The notes under the pieces: model-generated
Told to the model about the DNA's origin: nothing
The model's database searches: none
Seen by the model: the letters and a program-made list of their open reading frames with translations, nothing else
Program-made: the position numbers and the translations under genes
Shown: in pieces, positions 25,035-32,145 of the stretch
How the letters are laid out: each line of letters starts with the position of its first letter
How positions within the stretch are numbered: position 1 is the stretch's first letter
Assembly (NCBI RefSeq): GCF_018332715.1
Contig: NZ_BOQP01000043.1
Coordinates: 124,001-188,000, forward strand
Origin: Winogradskya consettensis
Lineage (GTDB): Bacteria; Actinomycetota; Actinomycetes; Mycobacteriales; Micromonosporaceae
DNA length: 64,000 nt
Reading direction: 5' to 3'

Positions 25035-25823
25035 CTAGCTGCCGCGCCGGAAGATGCGCATCGTGGTCACTACGCCGGCCACGAGAGCTCCGGCGAGGAC
25101 AAGGAGAATGACCGAGGTGCTCACTCCGGGTACGCCGCCCGAGCTGCTCGCCGCCGCCAGCATCGCGTTGTCGACCGGGACCGGGCCCTTGCCCGTGACG
25201 GCCGGGGCGGCCGCCGTCGGCAGTGCGCCGTAGTCGACGATCCCGCTGCTCTCCAGCAGCGTCATGTGCGTCATGACGAACTGGTTGGCCTGCTGCGCCA
25301 GCTTGCGGACCGAGTCGTTGCGGGTACTTGCCCGGATCGTTCCGATGGCAGGGAAGATCTTGCCGTGAGCAGCGCGCAGCCGATCGACGTAGATCTGGTC
25401 GAACTGCTTGCTGGTCTTCGCCGCTGCCATCTCGTCGAGCCAGCCCTGCTGGTCATTGTTCGGCACGTTCGGAAGCTCGATCCCGAGCTTCTTGGCGACC
25501 GCGATGTCGAACTTGTCGAGAATCACGTGCTGTTCGGAGATCGACTTGCTGAACTTCCGGAGATTCTCGTCGTCCGACTTCTCCTGGGCCATGTTCCCGG
25601 CGGGGATCTCCCAGAGCCCGGCGAGCCGGACCTTGATGACGAAGTCCTTGTCGGCCGCGGAGACCGTTCCCGCACCGTCGTCGGTCAGCCCGGTGTTGGG
25701 CGGGACCGGGACACCGTCGGCAGCCCGGGCGACGCCGGCGGGAGCCAGCACGAACGCCAGGGCCATTGCCAGTACGCCCACAGACGAGCGGCGAAGCCGG
25801 CGTGAGGAGCGGGCGGCAATCAT
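25035..25823 (-). CDS. DUF4142-family exported protein with C-terminal membrane anchor
   Basis: A 262-residue protein. It has a signal peptide with Ala-rich cleavage region (VLAPAGVARAAD), a helical DUF4142 domain (ferritin-like, with KDFVIKVRLAGLWEIPAGNMA and LDKFDIAVAKKLG), a flexible linker, and a C-terminal hydrophobic helix followed by FRRGS. It is therefore probably tethered outside the cell. GGAGG lies 8 bp before ATG. DUF4142 proteins are common in actinobacterial envelopes but their activity is unknown. Confidence 0.85.
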   Translation of the reverse strand: MIAARSSRRLRRSSVGVLAMALAFVLAPAGVARAADGVPVPPNTGLTDDGAGTVSAADKDFVIKVRLAGLWEIPAGNMAQEKSDDENLRKFSKSISEQHVILDKFDIAVAKKLGIELPNVPNNDQQGWLDEMAAAKTSKQFDQIYVDRLRAAHGKIFPAIGTIRASTRNDSVRKLAQQANQFVMTHMTLLESSGIVDYGALPTAAAPAVTGKGPVPVDNAMLAAASSSGGVPGVSTSVILLVLAGALVAGVVTTMRIFRRGS

Positions 25824-25991
25824 CTTTTACACCTCCGACAACGGATGGGGAAACGATTCCGGCGAACGTGCGGAACGCTGGAAACGCTAGGAGCAATCAG
25901 TGCTGTGTCGCAATGGAACAAGGCTGGTGCCGAGCCGATTTAAAGAAGACTTATGAGCGCTGATTCGATGCACTCACGAGTGCGCGAGCAC

Positions 25992-26717
25992 TCAGTAGCT
26001 GTAGTCGGACCCGCTGTCAGAACCGGCGTCACCGCTGGTGTCCGCGGCCTCTTCCTTCGGCGGCGCAACGGCCTTCGAGACGGCCGGCAGACAGGTCAGG
26101 TTCTTCTTGCCTTCGGGGGTGATGACGAACCAGGCGGCCGCGACGTTCTGGCCCTTCCACTGGCCCGGCTCCTTGTCACCGATGTAGGTGTAGAGGGGCC
26201 AGTTGTCCAGGGTCAGCTGCAGCGTGCCGTCCTCGCGCTCGACGGTGCCGACGAGCTTCGCGTCCACACCCTCCAGTTTGGGCGTCTCGCCCTTGTTGAT
26301 CACGGCGGCCGGCCACACCTTTTCGCAGTCACCCTTGCAATTGGAGACCGCCTCGGGCTTCGCCTTGTCCTTGTCGAAGCGGTAGAGAACGAAGCCGTCC
26401 TGGTTCTGGACCGTCTCGCCCATCCGCTTGACCGACGTGGCCTTGAGCGTGGAGGTGACCTCGTCGTCGCTGAGCTCGGGGGCGCCGGACTCGTCCGCGC
26501 CTTCCTCCGTCTCCGCACCGGGTGAGGCGGTGGCGCCGGGGGTGGCCCCCTCGGTCGCGCCGGGGGTGGCAGCCACGGCGTTCGCCGCGGGCTCCGCGCC
26601 ATAGTCAGCGGCGGCGGTGTCCCCGCCGCCATATCCGGCCGGGGCACAACCGGGCAGCGCGAACGCCGCCGCGATCGCAGCGCTGACGACGATCAACTTT
26701 CGCTTCACCGGTACCAC
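25992..26717 (-). CDS. SCO0930-like lipoprotein
   Basis: A 241-residue lipoprotein. The signal peptide ends in the lipobox LPGC (Cys24). A Pro/Ala/Thr-rich linker with repeated PGATEGATPGATASPGA follows. Two copies of the secreted-repeat domain are then visible, marked by LYRFDKDK plus CEKVWPAAV and by LYTYIGDKEPGQWKGQNV plus WFVITPEGK. In such proteins a Cys/Trp-containing repeat is thought to sit at the cell surface, perhaps in redox chemistry. GTG start with GGAGGG 6 bp upstream. It lies beside the ECF sigma pair, probably as a target gene. Confidence 0.88.
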   Translation of the reverse strand: MVPVKRKLIVVSAAIAAAFALPGCAPAGYGGGDTAAADYGAEPAANAVAATPGATEGATPGATASPGAETEEGADESGAPELSDDEVTSTLKATSVKRMGETVQNQDGFVLYRFDKDKAKPEAVSNCKGDCEKVWPAAVINKGETPKLEGVDAKLVGTVEREDGTLQLTLDNWPLYTYIGDKEPGQWKGQNVAAAWFVITPEGKKNLTCLPAVSKAVAPPKEEAADTSGDAGSDSGSDYSY

Positions 26718-26921
26718 GAGAGCCCTCCACTGTGATCATTCATCTCCGTGTCCGCGCTGTAGTACGGCGCCGGTGCCGCCATGGTTGAAGAAATCCACCG
26801 ATCAATTTCCCAGTTTTTTCTTTGAACCCTTCGCCGCCGCGATCCGTAATTGATTGGACTTCCACAGCTTTCGTCGCGGGCTGTAATTGCCTGATTTCGC
26901 TGCGTCCCATTCGGGGGAACA

Positions 26922-26955
26922 CAAAAGCCCGGCCACCTTTTCGGGTGACCGGGCC
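26922..26955 (-). terminator. Rho-independent terminator of the sigma/anti-sigma operon
   Basis: Read on the minus strand, GCCCGGTCACCC and GGTGGCCGGGC form a stem with a GAAAA loop and one mismatch, followed at once by CTTTTGTG. It lies 33 bp beyond the stop of the anti-sigma gene. Confidence 0.8.
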
Positions 26956-26987
26956 TGTTGCAGTGCTGGGCTTGTTTCAGTGCTGGA

Positions 26988-27764
26988 TCAGGGAACGCGG
27001 ACCAGTGTCTCCGCATCGCCCTTCGAGTCGACTTCCTGCACCTGGACATGCGCGATGTCGCTCTTCGGCAGAGCCGTGGCAGCCTGCAGGAGCAGGGGCT
27101 CCTTCTGCGCGGCGGTGCCCCAGCCCTTCTCCCCCACGGTCCAGGTGGAGAGGACCTCGGTGGTGCCGTCCTGGCGCACGGCGACGAGCCGGCACGCCTT
27201 CGGCCCGGAGATGTTGGCGACCGCGAAGGAGACCTGGGTGCCCCAGTCCTTCTCCTCATACGCCACCTGGAGCTTCACGCCGGTGCGGGGATCCTGGCCA
27301 CCGACCAGTTCACCCTTGAGGTCCGGGCCACCGACACCGATGCCGTCTCCGGGATCGGGCAGCGGGTCCAGCGTCTTGCTCGACCCCTCCGCCACCGTCG
27401 TACCGCTCGACTTCTCGGGGGCGAACCACTGGCCACCGGCGAAGAGCGCGCCGACCGACAGCATCGCGAAGACGACAACCGCGGCGGCCAGCGTGTAGAG
27501 CCGCCGGCTGTTCGCCCTGCGCCGCTCCGTGCGGACCTCGCCGATCATCTGCTTGAGGACCAGGCCGTCCTTGCGCGACTGCTCGGTGGCCACCAGTGCG
27601 TCGGCGTCGACATCGCTGAGGATGTCCACCACCGGCAGCAGCGACTCCAGCTCGATCGCACAGGCCGGGCAGTCGATCAGATGATCCTCGAACCGTTCCG
27701 CGTCACGCTCGTCGAGCACGCCCAAGGCGTACGCGGCGACGTCGAAGTGCTGTTCCTGCGTCAT
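26988..27764 (-). CDS. Membrane-spanning anti-sigma factor (zinc-type, RslA/RskA-like)
   Basis: 258 residues. An N-terminal zinc anti-sigma domain carries HLIDCPACAIE (His-x3-Cys-x2-Cys), then a linker, one membrane helix (LYTLAAAVVVFAMLSVGALFA, residues about 89-109), and an extracytoplasmic domain of about 145 residues resembling RskA-type anti-sigma factors. It should hold the partner sigma factor at the membrane until an envelope signal arrives. Its ATG overlaps the stop of the sigma gene by one base (TAATG). Confidence 0.9.
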   Translation of the reverse strand: MTQEQHFDVAAYALGVLDERDAERFEDHLIDCPACAIELESLLPVVDILSDVDADALVATEQSRKDGLVLKQMIGEVRTERRRANSRRLYTLAAAVVVFAMLSVGALFAGGQWFAPEKSSGTTVAEGSSKTLDPLPDPGDGIGVGGPDLKGELVGGQDPRTGVKLQVAYEEKDWGTQVSFAVANISGPKACRLVAVRQDGTTEVLSTWTVGEKGWGTAAQKEPLLLQAATALPKSDIAHVQVQEVDSKGDAETLVRVP

Positions 27765-28441
27765 TACTCGGTCACCCCCCGCTGCTGCAGAGCCGTACGC
27801 AGGGCCCGCAGGGCGTAGTACACCCGCGACTTGGCCGTGCCGAGAGGCAGGCCGAGCACATCCGCGGCCTCCGGGACCGTCTTGCCCCGGAAGTACGTTT
27901 CAACAAGGATCTCGCGGTGCGACTGGCTGAGCGTCTTGAGCGCGTCGGTCACCGTCATCAACTGCAGCACCCGGTCGGTGTCGTCGGCCGTGCTGGGGAA
28001 ACTCTCCAGCTCGCGGTCGTACGTCTCCGGCGGGCGGGCACTGACGCTGCGGTGGTCGTCGATCGCGATCCGCCGGGCCACCGTCACCAGCCAGGGCCGC
28101 AGCGACTGCTGCCCCTGGGCGCCGAGCCGGTGGGCATTGCGCCACGCCCGCAGCAGCGTCTCCTGAACGATGTCCTCGGCCCGCTGCCTGTCCCCGCCGG
28201 TGAGGCGCAGAACAAACATCAACAGCGGTCCCGCGTGCTCCTCGTAGAGCATCCGGACAAGCGTGTCCTCGTGACTCGCGGTCGCGGACCCGGCCTCATG
28301 GCGGGCCTGCCGCGGCATCACGCCGTCATCATTGCCAGCACTACGGCCTCCGTCGAGAGCCTGCCACCGGCCTCCGGAACGCTGCTGTGTCATGACGCCC
28401 ACCCGTTCCGGCGCGAGCCGCTCCATGACCGTCGCATGCAT
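27764..28441 (-). CDS. ECF RNA polymerase sigma factor (SigL/SigK-like)
   Basis: A 225-residue sigma factor. An N-terminal extension of about 58 residues precedes region 2 (LYEEHAGPLLMFVLRLTGG, then AEDIVQETLLRAWRN), and region 4 has LSQSHREILVETYF and AADVLGLPLGTAKSRVYYALRAL. The closest well-known relatives are the SigK/SigL group that work with membrane anti-sigma factors. A GGAGG 5 bp before the ATG at 28441 supports the long N-terminus. Likely targets are the neighbouring secreted proteins and itself. Confidence 0.92.
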   Translation of the reverse strand: MHATVMERLAPERVGVMTQQRSGGRWQALDGGRSAGNDDGVMPRQARHEAGSATASHEDTLVRMLYEEHAGPLLMFVLRLTGGDRQRAEDIVQETLLRAWRNAHRLGAQGQQSLRPWLVTVARRIAIDDHRSVSARPPETYDRELESFPSTADDTDRVLQLMTVTDALKTLSQSHREILVETYFRGKTVPEAADVLGLPLGTAKSRVYYALRALRTALQQRGVTE

Positions 28442-29379
28442 CGATTCCTCCTGCCGGTGCTTTCCCCGTCGCCCCTAGTACGGGCCAGCGGGCCCGCCGG
28501 GATCAAAGCGATCGGGAAAATTTCCGGGCAGTGCGGAGGCGCGGGAGCATGGACGCGCAGTCGCAAGAGATTCCTCCGGTTCAAAGCGCGTATGGGCACG
28601 ACCGGTCAACCCGCCGAACACGGGCTGTCCAGGACGCGCAACAGGGGGCGCTACATCCATGGGAGCCGATACGACCCCCGGGGCACGCGAATAATACTCA
28701 GCGAAACGGCTGCAACGACAGACGCGCAGTGCGCATCCCACACGCTCGGACGATGCCGCATCAGCAGCCCGTTACGCACTCTTTACAGTGCGTCGCAAAA
28801 GCCCCTCCGGCGTCATCACTGAGTAATCCAAAAGCCACCCTGAGCAGGTCCCCCCACCCACCGCCAAAAGGTGCGAAAGCCACAATCCCCGAGATGATCC
28901 GTTTCGGAGAGTCACCACCATCCGATCCGCTAACCCCCGCACCGCGCAATCTGGATAGTCATCAACACAAGCAGCCCAGCGCGGTCATCCCGGGCGCGCC
29001 GCGCCTTCCGATCGATCCCACGGCGCGCCGCACCACCCCCCTGTAAGCCCCACCGGGCACGCCGCGCGGCCCAATCCGACCGCACCGTCACCCGATCCGG
29101 ATCAGCGAGCGCGCCGCACCACTCAGCCCGGGCATGACAAGGGCACCACGCCACCCAATCCGGTCATAACGGGGAGGTCCACAGCCCCAATTCGGGCATG
29201 AGGGGGAGGCCTCACAGCGGCGATCCGGGCATGAGGGGGACGCCTCACAGCCCCGATCCGGGCACAGCCAGAGCCACCGCGCCGCCCATCCAGACTCAGC
29301 CAGGGCACCGCACCACCCAAGTGCAGACACGGCCAGGGGACCGCGCCGCCCCATCCAGGCACGGCGGGGCGGTGCGCCG
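28442..29379. other. 938-bp gap between the ECF sigma gene and tetR
   Basis: I see no gene on either strand. It holds the sigma gene's control region at its left end and the 33-bp repeats at 29162-29265. The part around 28800-29000 is lower in G+C. Short open frames here lack ribosome-binding sites and recognisable protein features. Confidence 0.5.
29162..29265. repeat. Three 33-bp GC-rich tandem repeats
   Basis: Units begin at 29162 (32 bp, diverged), 29194 (33 bp) and 29227 (33 bp), with a truncated fourth. The two best copies differ at only a few positions and share GGGCATGAGGGGGA. They do not code for anything visible. The GGGGGAGGCCTC core also occurs in the repeats at 55052-55184. Confidence 0.7.
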
Positions 29380-30081
29380 TTATCGAGCGAGTTGCTGGAG
29401 CCAGTCGCGCAGGAGGGCTGCCTCGGTCGGGCGGAGGGGAAGGGCCGGGTCGCCCGCGGCGGCAAGGGCCGCGTCGAGGGCAAGGGCTCGCGCGGCGACG
29501 GTGGCGTCCACGATCGGGGACGGGTCGGTGATGAGGGAGTCGATGAGAGTGTCGCGCATCCGGATGGAGACGTCCGGGTCACGCTCGCCGGCCGGGGCAC
29601 CGATCAGGGACAGCGTCACGCCGATGACGGCCGCCTGGGAGAGGCTCGCGGCCAGCGGGACCGGGACCCGGAGCCGGCCCGCGTCGGCGATCCGGCCGAT
29701 GAACCTCAGGAGGAGGCGGTTGGCCTCCTCGCCGGCGGGCGGGCGGCGACCGGGCCGGTCGGTGCCGAACATCAGCAGGTAGAACGCCGGGTGGCGCAGC
29801 CCGAAATCGACGTGGCTGTCCCAGCCGCGGCGCATGTCGTCAACCGGATCGCCGCTGGGCGCCAGCGTGCTCTTCTCGGCCAGGTAGAGGTCGAAGGCGT
29901 GGATCGCCAGGGCCGCCAGCAGCCCGTCCTTGTCGCCGAACAGCTGGTAGAGCGACGCGGCCCGGATGCCGGCCGCGGCGGCGACCGAGCGGGTCGAGAC
30001 CGCCTGGGCCCCCTCCCGCTCCAGGATCCCGGCCGCCACCTCGAGGATCTGCCGCCGGGTACGGGTCTTCGCGTCATCCAC
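29380..30081 (-). CDS. TetR-family repressor
   Basis: 233 residues. The N-terminal TetR helix-turn-helix is SVAAAAGIRAASLYQLFGDKDGL (split here as SVAAAAGIRAAS and LYQLFGDKDGL), and the C-terminal ligand-binding and dimerisation domain is all-helical. It is divergent from the aldo/keto reductase gene with inverted repeats between them, so it most likely represses that gene and itself. The inducer is unknown. Confidence 0.9.
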   Translation of the reverse strand: MDDAKTRTRRQILEVAAGILEREGAQAVSTRSVAAAAGIRAASLYQLFGDKDGLLAALAIHAFDLYLAEKSTLAPSGDPVDDMRRGWDSHVDFGLRHPAFYLLMFGTDRPGRRPPAGEEANRLLLRFIGRIADAGRLRVPVPLAASLSQAAVIGVTLSLIGAPAGERDPDVSIRMRDTLIDSLITDPSPIVDATVAARALALDAALAAAGDPALPLRPTEAALLRDWLQQLAR

Positions 30082-30091
30082 GTTGCAATGC

Positions 30092-30131
30092 TACGCCAGT
30101 TGGCGTATCACTGACTCAGACAGTGATACGC
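30092..30131. promoter_or_regulatory. TetR operator region between tetR and the aldo/keto reductase
   Basis: Two overlapping palindromes lie in the 87-bp divergent gap. TACGCCAG-TTGGCGTA (30092-30107) is palindromic except at its centre. GCGTATCACTG / CAGTGATACGC (30103-30113 and 30121-30131) is a perfect 11-bp inverted repeat with a 7-bp spacer. A half-site-like CACTGATACG follows at about 30144. Confidence 0.7.
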
Positions 30132-30168
30132 GATTCGGCGTGGCACTGATACGAGCAGGGAGTGAACG

Positions 30169-31071
30169 ATGAACCGAGTCGGATACGGCGCCATGCAGCT
30201 CGCCGGCCCCAACGTCCTGGGCCTGCCGGAGGACCCCGGTTCGGCGCGGCGGGTGCTGCGCCTGGCGGTCGAGCTGGGAGTCACGTTCTTCGACACCGCG
30301 AACGCCTACGGGCCCCGGACCGTGAACCAGCTGATCGGGGAGGCTCTGCGCCCCTTCCCCGAGGACGTCATCATCGGCAACAAGGTCGGCGCGGGCCGCG
30401 GCCCCGGCGGATCGTGGATCGTCACCGATCACCCGGACACGATCCGGCAGCAGGTCCACGAGTCCCTGACCGATCTGGGTACGGACGTGAGCGACCTGAC
30501 CTACCTGCGGCTGAGCGGCGACTACGGCGGCCTCGAAAGCGACGTGCCGCTGGAGGAGTCACTCGGCGTCCTCGTCGAGCTGCGCGACCAGGGCCTCATC
30601 CGCCGGATCGGACTGTCCGGCGCGTCCCCGGAGATGCTCGCCCGAGCGCAGAAGCTGACCCCGATCGCCGCAGTGCAGAACCGCTTCAACCTGCTCGACC
30701 GCAGCGGCGTCCAGGTCCTCGCCGACTGCGAGGCCCAGGACATCATGTTCGTGCCGTACTACCCGCTGGCCTCCGGTCAGCTCACCGATCACGCCGCGCT
30801 GACCGCCCCCGCCCAGCGCCTCGGCGCGACACCGGCCCAGATCGCCCTGGCCTGGCTCCTGCGCCGCTCCCCCGCCATCGTCCTCATCCCCGGCACAGCC
30901 GACCCGGCCCACCTGCGCGCCAACCTCACCGCAGCCGACATCGCCGCCGACCTGACCGACGCCGAGGTCACCCAGCTGACCGCCATCGCCGACGAATCCC
31001 AGGCCGCCCTCGACCGCCCCGACCAGTCCACCCTCACCATCCTCCGGACAGCCACCCTCGGCACGAGCTGA
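30169..31071 (+). CDS. Aldo/keto reductase with a replaced catalytic His
   Basis: A 300-residue (beta/alpha)8 NADPH-dependent oxidoreductase. Asp42 and Tyr47 (DTANAYGP) and Lys72 (GNKVG) of the catalytic tetrad are present. The position normally held by His (DLxxLH) reads DLTYLR, so Arg114 replaces it. Cofactor residues near the C-terminus (IPGTADPAHLRAN) are conserved. It was probably regulated by the divergent TetR. It may reduce a pyridoxal-like or quinone-like aldehyde; the substrate is unknown. Confidence 0.87.
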   Translation: MNRVGYGAMQLAGPNVLGLPEDPGSARRVLRLAVELGVTFFDTANAYGPRTVNQLIGEALRPFPEDVIIGNKVGAGRGPGGSWIVTDHPDTIRQQVHESLTDLGTDVSDLTYLRLSGDYGGLESDVPLEESLGVLVELRDQGLIRRIGLSGASPEMLARAQKLTPIAAVQNRFNLLDRSGVQVLADCEAQDIMFVPYYPLASGQLTDHAALTAPAQRLGATPAQIALAWLLRRSPAIVLIPGTADPAHLRANLTAADIAADLTDAEVTQLTAIADESQAALDRPDQSTLTILRTATLGTS

Positions 31072-31108
31072 CCAGAGGGCGAGGAAAGGCAGCGGCCGAC
31101 GGCCCAGA

Positions 31109-31139
31109 CCGCTTGCCCAGAGCTACCAAAGGCAAGCGG
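31109..31139. terminator. Hairpin between convergent aldo/keto reductase and nurA genes
   Basis: A 9-bp stem (CCGCTTGCC / GGCAAGCGG) with a 13-nt loop lies in the gap between two convergent genes. It probably acts as a terminator, with no U-tract. Confidence 0.5.
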
Positions 31140-31177
31140 CTAGCGACGGCGCTACCAAAGCGGTGACAAGCCGGGCG

Positions 31178-32140
31178 CTATCGGAGGCGCGAGGTGGCTG
31201 TTGTGAGGGCTCGGTGGAGGACGCGGGAGTCGCCGAGCATGCCGCGGAGGCGGCGTTCGAGGCCGGCGATGGGGACGAGGTTCTGCGGGGCGCGGGGGTC
31301 CTTGTAGGCCGAGGAGGCGAAGCGGGGCAGGGTGGCTGCCGAGAGCTCTGCCAGCTCGATGGCCTGGTCCGGGGTGAGGTCCGGGGAGCATTCGATGCGG
31401 ACGATGCCGGCCCAGGGTGCGCCCGAGGCTCCGGGGAGGCGGAGGTACCAGGACCAGCCGCCCCAGACCGTGCCCATGCCGAAGACCGGGGTGCGCTGGG
31501 CCGGTTTGAGGGAGGTGACGACCGTGGTCAGGGCCGCCGAGAGGTACTGCTTCTGCTGGGTCTTGATGTAGCCGATCGTGCGGGGCAGCTGGCGCCGGTT
31601 GCGCAGCGGGCCGTCGACCACCAGGAGGTCCGCGCCGTCGGAGCCGTGGTTGCGGGCTTCGCTGGAGATGTCGATCTCCAGGGCGGTCAGCGGGGGCTGG
31701 ACGGCCGCGGGGAGTTTGCTGGCCTCGCCCGTGCCGCTGACGCGGTGGACCTCGTAGCGGACCGAGCCCGCGGTGACGTCCTCCGCTGAGGGGCTGGCGG
31801 TGAAGAGGCCGCGGGCGACGCGGGCGCCGGCCAGCTCGGCGCGGCCGTTGTGGAGGTCGCAGCGGACCACGCCGGCGGCGTAGGAGGCGGCCAGGCCCGC
31901 GTAGGACTGGCCGTCCTCCTCGGCTGTCCAGAGGCCCGCGTCGTTGCGGCGCACACCGTCGACCAGGAAGACGACGTCCGGGGGTTTCAGGCGGGCCGGG
32001 ACGTCGACGGGGGCCCACTGGTCGGCGGGGACCTCGACGTCGGTGTTGACCTGGGCGCTGCTGGGTGAGCCGGGGCCGTCCGCTGCGTCGCCGCCTTCGA
32101 AGGAGGCTCCGTAGGACGGGTCCCACGCGTCGACGAACAT
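31178..32140 (-). CDS. nurA: NurA-domain 5'-3' nuclease
   Basis: A 320-residue protein matching NurA nucleases. The first acidic motif is VVFLVDGVRR (Asp about 61) and the second is LLVVDGPL (Asp about 176). Next comes IGYIKTQQKQYL, where the family has its Lys motif. The C-terminal VRIECSPD and AYKDPRAPQNLVPI segments fit the last conserved part. NurA partners HerA in resecting DNA ends. It is the last gene of the herA-sbcD-sbcC-nurA operon. The ATG at 32140 is 5 bp past the sbcC stop; an upstream TTG (32149) overlapping that stop is the alternative. Family assignment is by motif only. Confidence 0.75.
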   Translation of the reverse strand: MFVDAWDPSYGASFEGGDAADGPGSPSSAQVNTDVEVPADQWAPVDVPARLKPPDVVFLVDGVRRNDAGLWTAEEDGQSYAGLAASYAAGVVRCDLHNGRAELAGARVARGLFTASPSAEDVTAGSVRYEVHRVSGTGEASKLPAAVQPPLTALEIDISSEARNHGSDGADLLVVDGPLRNRRQLPRTIGYIKTQQKQYLSAALTTVVTSLKPAQRTPVFGMGTVWGGWSWYLRLPGASGAPWAGIVRIECSPDLTPDQAIELAELSAATLPRFASSAYKDPRAPQNLVPIAGLERRLRGMLGDSRVLHRALTTATSRLR

Positions 32141-32145
32141 TCTGG

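Noticed and set aside
29162-29265. A possible CRISPR array
   Set aside because: The 33-bp units are directly adjacent with no spacers, and there are no cas genes in the window.
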